The notes beneath the pieces were generated by a model. The model was not told the origin of the DNA. It saw nothing but the letters and a program-made list of their open reading frames with translations, and ran no database searches. The translations under genes were made by a program, and so were the position numbers. From JANLQX01 sp031368215 (GTDB lineage: Bacteria; Actinomycetota; Acidimicrobiia; Acidimicrobiales; JANYDT01): a stretch of DNA of 26,323 nucleotides. Positions 21,900-26,323 of this stretch are shown here, in pieces. Position 1 is the stretch's first letter; each line of letters starts with the position of its first letter. The stretch is taken from positions 1 to 26,323 of the forward strand of contig JANLRD010000192.1 of NCBI GenBank assembly GCA_031368215.1, written 5' to 3'.

Positions 21900-23666
21900 A
21901 TGCTCGGTGATGCAAAGACAATTTCGGACGAGGACAACGAACGGGAATCGCAGTCGTTCGACGCGCCCGGACAGTGGAGCACACCGTCGTCGCCCGCTGG
22001 CCTCAGTCCGTCGATCGCACCGTCCTGGGACACGTCATGGACCGCCGATGCTGCTGCGCCGATCGAATCCAACGGCTGGGCCACAGCAGAACGCCCACCC
22101 GATTCCCCTCCGGCAGCTGAGTCCCGGGCCTTCGCCGGCTGGGGCGGGTTCGCCGACTCGGACCCCGCCCCGGTTTCGCAGGACCTGAGCGGATGGGACA
22201 GTCCGTCAGATGCCGTTCTGGCCGAGGTCGCCGACCAACCGTGGGGCTTTCGAGCCACCGATGAGGCCCCCCTCTGGGCCGTCGAGCGCGACCACGAGGC
22301 GTTGGCGTCGGCGTGGGCTGAACTGCCCGATCCCCCGTCGAGTTCAGCCGTGGCTTGGGATCCCGCTCCGCCGCCGCCCGAGTCGGAGGCTTCCGTGGCC
22401 GGCTGGGCCGACGACGCTGCTGCTTGGGCCGATCCCGTTGCGTTCGCGCCACCGGCAGGCGAATCGCCGCAGACCGCCGAGTTCGCCGAGAGCAACGAAC
22501 CGATCTTTCCGGTCGAGGCGGCGGGCGACCTTGCATCGATACCGACCGCGGCCACACTCGAGTATTCCGAACCCGAGTATTCCGAAGCCGAAGCCGTCGT
22601 GGAGGGGTTGGCTGCGTCGGAAGTTGCGTTCCACGCGCCCGCCACCGAAGTGACCGACGAGGACGCGGCGCCACTGGTGGATCCGACTGCCGACTTCGAA
22701 TCGGCGACGGCTGTCGTTCCGACGTCCGACGACGCGACCGTGCCCGCAGGTGTTCCGACGCTGAAGCGCCGCGGACGACTCGCCGCCCGCTCGGCCGCTC
22801 GAAGCACCGCACCGGTTGCGGTGGAACTCGAGCCGGTGGGAACCGTCGACGCGACCCTCGATGACGTTGCCGACCATGTTGCGACCCCGGACTCCGCGCA
22901 GCCGCATTCCTTCGGACCGGAATCGCAGCTTGACGACGGTGCGCTCGCCGACGACACGTCACCATCGGACGTTGCGTCCGCGGCGTCGACCGAACCGCAG
23001 AACGTCGACGCTGTTGGTGCCGACGATTCGCCAACCGAAACCGCGTTGACGCCCTCGATCGAACCGGCGAACGTCGCCGACGCTGTAGCCGCGGCTGTGA
23101 CCGCGGCCGCGGCCCCGTCGAGAAAGGCTGGGCGCAGCTTCTTCGCCAGGCGCGTCCCTGGGGACACGACGACGTCGTCGGGCGAGACACCGAAGGCCTT
23201 GCGCATTGCGGCTGTCGGCTCGCTTGTCGTCGGCCTCGGCCTGTTCGGATTCACCGTGATCACGAGCCGGTCGTCAGACACCAAGAAGCCCACCGTTGTC
23301 ACGACGCCTCCGACCCCGGTACCGCAAGCTGCTGATTCGACGCTGCCGACCGCACCCGTCGCCGAGGCGACCCTTGCCGCCGACCCGATCTTCGGGTCGA
23401 ACGAGACGGTCGGGTCACCGACCGATCTTGCGGGAGCGACCGTCGCCACCGACCCGATCTTCGGTTCCGAGCAGACCGCCGGCTCGCAAACCGTCACCAC
23501 CGGGGCAACAGTCGTCATCGACCCGGTGTTCGGTTCGAGTGATTCGGCCTCGACGGTGGATCCCCTCTTCGGTTCCTCGCCGGCTGTTGCGGCCACGGTC
23601 GGCGGAGCCACCGATTCCGCCGACAAAGAACTGGCGTTCGAAAAGCCGGCCAACCCTTCACGCTGA
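21900..23666 (+). CDS. Unrecognised Trp-rich acidic protein, one membrane span, DPxFGS repeats
   Basis: A 588-aa protein of no family I recognise. The N-terminal 430 residues are Ala/Pro/Asp/Glu/Ser-rich and probably disordered. Twelve isolated Trp lie between residues 26 and 176, four of them in Gly-Trp contexts (NGWA, AGWG, SGWD, AGWA). A basic patch LKRRGRLAARSAARS is near 290-303. One membrane span, ALRIAAVGSLVVGLGLFGFTVI, lies at about 434-455. The outer segment (about 130 aa) has four DP(I/V/L)FGS repeats near 496, 519, 542 and 555. There are no cysteines. ATG 21900 has GGAAGG 6 bases upstream. It is transcribed against the suf genes and is followed 89 bases later by an M15 peptidase. 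Confidence 0.72.
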   Translation: MLGDAKTISDEDNERESQSFDAPGQWSTPSSPAGLSPSIAPSWDTSWTADAAAPIESNGWATAERPPDSPPAAESRAFAGWGGFADSDPAPVSQDLSGWDSPSDAVLAEVADQPWGFRATDEAPLWAVERDHEALASAWAELPDPPSSSAVAWDPAPPPPESEASVAGWADDAAAWADPVAFAPPAGESPQTAEFAESNEPIFPVEAAGDLASIPTAATLEYSEPEYSEAEAVVEGLAASEVAFHAPATEVTDEDAAPLVDPTADFESATAVVPTSDDATVPAGVPTLKRRGRLAARSAARSTAPVAVELEPVGTVDATLDDVADHVATPDSAQPHSFGPESQLDDGALADDTSPSDVASAASTEPQNVDAVGADDSPTETALTPSIEPANVADAVAAAVTAAAAPSRKAGRSFFARRVPGDTTTSSGETPKALRIAAVGSLVVGLGLFGFTVITSRSSDTKKPTVVTTPPTPVPQAADSTLPTAPVAEATLAADPIFGSNETVGSPTDLAGATVATDPIFGSEQTAGSQTVTTGATVVIDPVFGSSDSASTVDPLFGSSPAVAATVGGATDSADKELAFEKPANPSR

Positions 23667-23690
23667 GCTGGGGTCGGTGCCTGCCGACTA

Positions 23691-23706
23691 TGTGACGTGA
23701 ATCACA
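23691..23706. promoter_or_regulatory. CRP/GlxR-type operator
   Basis: TGTGACGTGAATCACA is a perfect TGTGA-N6-TCACA palindrome, the consensus of CRP/GlxR-family cAMP-responsive regulators. It lies 49 bases before ATG 23756 of the M15 peptidase gene, in a spacer with no other purpose. Confidence 0.65.
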
Positions 23707-23715
23707 TCTGAATAG

Positions 23716-23733
23716 GGCTTCAGTTCTGAAGCC
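23716..23733. promoter_or_regulatory. 18-bp inverted repeat upstream of the M15 peptidase
   Basis: GGCTTCAGTTCTGAAGCC has perfect 8-bp arms around TT. It sits between the CRP-type site and the start codon, where a repressor or a short RNA hairpin could act. Confidence 0.55.
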
Positions 23734-23755
23734 GGGCTGCCGATGTTCTTCAGCG

Positions 23756-24430
23756 ATGACGCTGCAAGTACCGACGGGTCCGAAACAAGCGCCGAGTCGC
23801 GCCGTGATCTGGCGGCGACGAGCGATCGTTCTGCTCACGCTGGCGAGCGTGGCGAGCACGCCCGTACTGCTGTCCACCGGCGGAGAAGCCGATGCCGCAA
23901 CAACCGCTCCGGAACCGATCCGCGCGATTGCCGCGCGCAGGGAGATCCCCCGAATCGCTGCCGGCCCGACGGCGAGCACCACACTCAGGCCGGTGGCGGC
24001 GGCGGCGAGAAAGCCGGTCACTGCGGAGACGCTCCTCGCCGATCCCCGGGTCGTCTTGAGCGAGAACGCCCGGGCCGACCTGCGAAGCGGACTCGTCGAT
24101 CCCCGGCTGGTCTCGCTCCTCTCCCGTTTGGCGGAGACCTACCAGTTCGAGATTTCGGTGTTCTCCACCGGACACGGTCGTTTCGTGAAGGGCACGACGA
24201 AGGTGTCGAATCACGTGTATGGACGCGCCGCCGACATCACGTTCGTCAACGGCGCCGAGGTTTCCGGGACCAATGAGGCGGCACGCGCCCTGGCCCAATT
24301 CCTGCTGACCGTCGATCCTTCGATCCGACCGAACGAGGTCGGCGGCCCGTGGGACGTCGACGACGACGCCGGCGTCGGCTTCACCGACTTCGGACACCTC
24401 GCCCACCTCCACGTCGGCTACGACGTCTAG
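23756..24430 (+). CDS. Secreted M15-type zinc peptidase (VanY/D-Ala-D-Ala carboxypeptidase-like)
   Basis: A 224-aa exported protein. A basic start with WRRRA and a hydrophobic core (about 23-40) form a signal or anchor. The catalytic domain (about 90-224) has SNHVYGRAADITF with zinc ligands His153 and Asp160, and C-terminal HLAHLHVGY with His217/His219, the M15/hedgehog-type metal site; ISVFSTGH precedes it. It should trim peptidoglycan peptides. ATG 23756 lacks a Shine-Dalgarno. A perfect CRP/GlxR-type site and an 18-bp inverted repeat lie just upstream, so it is probably regulated. It lies inside the split SUF locus, downstream of the Trp-rich protein and convergent with sufB. Confidence 0.83.
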   Translation: MTLQVPTGPKQAPSRAVIWRRRAIVLLTLASVASTPVLLSTGGEADAATTAPEPIRAIAARREIPRIAAGPTASTTLRPVAAAARKPVTAETLLADPRVVLSENARADLRSGLVDPRLVSLLSRLAETYQFEISVFSTGHGRFVKGTTKVSNHVYGRAADITFVNGAEVSGTNEAARALAQFLLTVDPSIRPNEVGGPWDVDDDAGVGFTDFGHLAHLHVGYDV

Positions 24431-24443
24431 TGCACTGACAACA

Positions 24444-24468
24444 CCGCGGAGCCTCACGGACCCCGCGG
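24444..24468. terminator. Hairpin between convergent M15 peptidase and sufB
   Basis: CCGCGG (24444-24449) and CCGCGG (24463-24468) pair around a 13-base loop between the two convergent stops. It is a plausible two-way terminator, though no T-run follows on either strand. Confidence 0.4.
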
Positions 24469-24479
24469 CGTGGAATGAC

Positions 24480-25892
24480 TCAGCCGATGGACCCTTCCAT
24501 CTGGAGCTCGACGAGGCGGCTCCATTCAACGGCGAACTCCATCGGCAGCGTGCGCGTGACCGGCTCCATGAAGCCGTTGACCACCATCGCCGTGGCCTGC
24601 TCCTTGGAGAGGCCGCGTGACTGGAGATAGAAGAGCTGGTCGTCGCCGACCTTCGAGACCGTGGCCTCATGGCCGATCTCGGCCTGCATCACACCGGGGT
24701 TGCGCTCGATATAGGGATAGGTGTCGGAGCGGCTCTCATCGTCGAGGATGAGGGCGTCGCACTGCACGTGCGACTTGACCCGCTCGGCGCCTTCTTCGAC
24801 CCGGACGAGCCCGCGGTACGACGTGCGTCCGCCGTCTTTCGAGATGGACTTCGAGATGACCTGCGACGTGGTCTCCGGGGCAGCGTGGACCATCTTCGCA
24901 CCCGTGTCCTGGTGCTGGCCGGCGCCGGCATAGGCGACGGAGAGCACCTCGCCGTGCGCCTTCGGTCCCATGAGGTAAATGGCCGGGTACTTCATGGTGA
25001 GCCGCGACCCGATGTTGCCGTCGATCCAGCTGACGCGAGCTTCTGCTTCGGCGCGTGCCCGCTTGGTGACGAGGTTGAACACGTTGTTCGACCAGTTCTG
25101 GATGGTCGAGTAGGTGATGTGGGCGCCTTCGAGCGCGATGAGTTCGACCACGGCGGAGTGCAGCGAGTCGGAGGTGTACACGGGCGCCGAGCATCCCTCG
25201 ATGTAGTGCACCTTCGAACCCTTGTCCGCGATGATAAGCGTACGTTCGAACTGGCCCATGTTCTCTTTGTTGATGCGGAAGTACGCCTGCAGCGGCATCT
25301 CCACCGTGGTGTTCTCGGGCACGTAGATGAACGAGCCGCCGGACCACACCGCACTGTTCAGCGCGCTGAACTTGTTGTCGGCGGTGGGGATCACGGTCGA
25401 GAAGTAGCGCTTCACGAGCTCGGGGTATTCGCGCAGCGCGGTGTCCATATCGCAGAAGATCACGCCCTGCGCCTCGAGATCTTCGCGATTGCGGTGGAAT
25501 ACCACTTCACTTTCGTACTGCGCGGTCACGCCGGCCAGGTACTTCTGCTCGGCCTCCGGGATGCCGAGCTTCTCGTAGGTGAGCCGCACCGCCTCGGGAA
25601 GCGCGTCCCAGGAGTCGACCTGCCCGTCCATCGGCTTGACGTAGTAGTAGATGTCATCGAAGAAGATCTCCGACATGTCGCCGCCCCACGAGGGCATGGG
25701 CTTCTTGTGGAAGACATCGAGGGCGCGGAGGCGGAACTTGCGCATCCAGTCCGGCTCGCCCTTCATCCACGACATCTCTTCCACGATGTCTTTGGTGAGG
25801 CCCCGCTTCGGCGTGAAGGTATAGCTGGCGACGTCGTCGGCCCAGCCGAGCTTGTACTTGCCGAGGTCGAGATCGGAGACGGTGGTGCTCAT
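24480..25892 (-). CDS. sufB: SUF Fe-S assembly scaffold protein SufB
   Basis: A 470-aa core scaffold of the SUF system, which assembles [4Fe-4S] clusters with SufC and SufD. Typical segments are YTFTPKRGLTKDIVEEMSWM near the start, FFDDIYYYVKP, then VWSGGSFIYVPENTTVEMPL, the HYIEGCSAP region with the conserved Cys, SYRGLVRVEEGAERVKSHVQ and GHEATVSKVGDDQLFYLQSR. Length is as expected. ATG 25892 has GAGGAG 6 bases upstream. Unlike the usual actinobacterial order sufB-sufD, its downstream neighbour is a convergent M15 peptidase, and sufD lies about 2.7 kb further on. Its -10 lies within a 34-bp interrupted palindrome. Confidence 0.97.
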   Translation of the reverse strand: MSTTVSDLDLGKYKLGWADDVASYTFTPKRGLTKDIVEEMSWMKGEPDWMRKFRLRALDVFHKKPMPSWGGDMSEIFFDDIYYYVKPMDGQVDSWDALPEAVRLTYEKLGIPEAEQKYLAGVTAQYESEVVFHRNREDLEAQGVIFCDMDTALREYPELVKRYFSTVIPTADNKFSALNSAVWSGGSFIYVPENTTVEMPLQAYFRINKENMGQFERTLIIADKGSKVHYIEGCSAPVYTSDSLHSAVVELIALEGAHITYSTIQNWSNNVFNLVTKRARAEAEARVSWIDGNIGSRLTMKYPAIYLMGPKAHGEVLSVAYAGAGQHQDTGAKMVHAAPETTSQVISKSISKDGGRTSYRGLVRVEEGAERVKSHVQCDALILDDESRSDTYPYIERNPGVMQAEIGHEATVSKVGDDQLFYLQSRGLSKEQATAMVVNGFMEPVTRTLPMEFAVEWSRLVELQMEGSIG

Positions 25893-25916
25893 GGGGGCTC
25901 CTCAGGTTCTGCTAGC

Positions 25917-25950
25917 GGTAATTTCCACTACGGCCATAGTAACAATTACC
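25917..25950. promoter_or_regulatory. 34-bp interrupted palindrome over the sufB promoter
   Basis: The symmetric arms are GGTAATT (25917-25923) and AATTACC (25944-25950), with inner arms ACTA (25927-25930) and TAGT (25937-25940) around CGGCCA. The inner half contains TACTAT (25936-25941 on the minus strand), a good -10 for sufB with a leader of about 40 bases. It is probably an operator for a dimeric or tetrameric repressor such as SufR or an Rrf2-type Fe-S sensor; the identity of the regulator is inferred. Confidence 0.6.
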
Positions 25951-26054
25951 CACCGGTATGCGTCTGCACATCCGTCAGTCCGGTTCAGGCGTCCCTTCGA
26001 AATCGTTGTCGACGACATCGCCCCGACCGTTCCCGCTGCTCACGGTGCCCGTCG

Positions 26055-26323
26055 TCAGTCGATTCGTCGCAGATTGGCCTTGAAGTGACGCCCGTTCTCG
26101 ACGTAGGACGCCGAGGACTTCGCAATGAGGTCGGCTGAAGCGGCGTTCTCGCGGATCTTCGCCGGAACCCCCAGAGCCATCGCTCCGCTCGGGACCTCCA
26201 TGTCGTTCGTGACGACGGCGTTCGACCCCACGAGCGCACCGCTGCGCACGATCGCCCGGTGCAGGACGATTGACGCGTTGCCCACCAACGACCCGGATTC
26301 GATCGTGCAGCCCTCCAGGTGGA
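26055..26323 (-). CDS. Gamma-carbonic-anhydrase-like hexapeptide-repeat protein, 5' partial
   Basis: The frame enters from the right edge and ends at a TGA (26055-26057), giving the last 88 or so residues. The left-handed beta-helix hexapeptide pattern is clear: CTIESGSLVGNASIVLHRAI, then VRSGALVGSNAVVTNDMEVP and the family's C-terminal GVPAKIRE, followed by a helix. This is the layout of gamma-carbonic-anhydrase/YrdA-type proteins, which are trimers with metal held by His between subunits. A visible His (VLHRAI) precedes this region; the other ligand segments are outside the window. Catalytic competence cannot be judged. It is upstream of sufB on the same strand, 162 bases away. Confidence 0.8.
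   Translation of the reverse strand, partial: HLEGCTIESGSLVGNASIVLHRAIVRSGALVGSNAVVTNDMEVPSGAMALGVPAKIRENAASADLIAKSSASYVENGRHFKANLRRID

Noticed and set aside
20573..23653. A 1026-codon open frame on the minus strand that runs through sufD and opposite the Trp-rich gene
   Set aside because: Only the part below about 21751 is SufD-like. The rest is antisense to the plus-strand gene, has no recognisable domain, and reflects high third-position GC. A ribosome site and -10 lie near the true sufD start.
25983..26239. Arg/Ser-rich 84-aa minus frame overlapping the carbonic-anhydrase-like gene
   Set aside because: It is a shadow frame of the hexapeptide-repeat gene.

Overview
This is a high-GC, gene-dense actinobacterial chromosome segment. 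A wax-ester-synthase/DGAT-type acyltransferase, an L,D-transpeptidase, Thr/Pro-rich secreted peptidoglycan enzymes, a SUF Fe-S operon and many promoters with TANNNT placed 6-9 bases before an ATG/GTG all fit an Actinomycetota genome. An Acidimicrobiia/Ilumatobacter-like origin is my inference, not something the sequence proves.

Layout. Positions 1-2210 are the end of an integrated mobile element. They hold a truncated IS110-type transposase tail, a truncated helix-turn-helix gene, an excisionase-like gene, and a convergent tyrosine integrase whose 5' end faces the 3' end of a tRNA-Gly(GCC) gene, the likely attachment site. From 2433 to 5926 on the minus strand are a WS/DGAT acyltransferase with a histone-H1-like Lys/Ala tail, an Fpg/Nei DNA glycosylase and a short-chain dehydrogenase. 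A DUF429 protein follows on the plus strand, then a minus-strand dut-patB-like pair.

The centre (8330-12882, plus) carries a PAS-PAS-GGDEF-EAL protein, oligoribonuclease and an SF2 helicase. The first two together could make, cut and finally degrade c-di-GMP. A convergent small membrane protein ends in three tandem 28-bp repeats. Next on the plus strand are a cysteine-less thioredoxin-fold protein, an NlpC/P60 hydrolase with a VNTR-encoded Pro/Thr linker, a quinone oxidoreductase, a CDP-alcohol phosphatidyltransferase with an altered motif, and an L,D-transpeptidase.

The right end is a SUF operon on the minus strand, sufB ... sufD-Rieske-sufC. It is split by two plus-strand genes: an unrecognised Trp-rich, single-membrane-span protein with DPxFGS repeats, and a secreted M15-type peptidase preceded by a perfect CRP/GlxR-type site. 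The sufB promoter lies inside a 34-bp interrupted palindrome. A gamma-carbonic-anhydrase-like gene runs off the right edge.

The most interesting items are the split SUF locus and the Trp-rich protein/M15 pair inside it, the sufB palindrome, the start-to-start dut/c-di-GMP gene junction, the set of eight leaderless promoters, and the integrase with an unusual active site and duplicated arm-binding domain.
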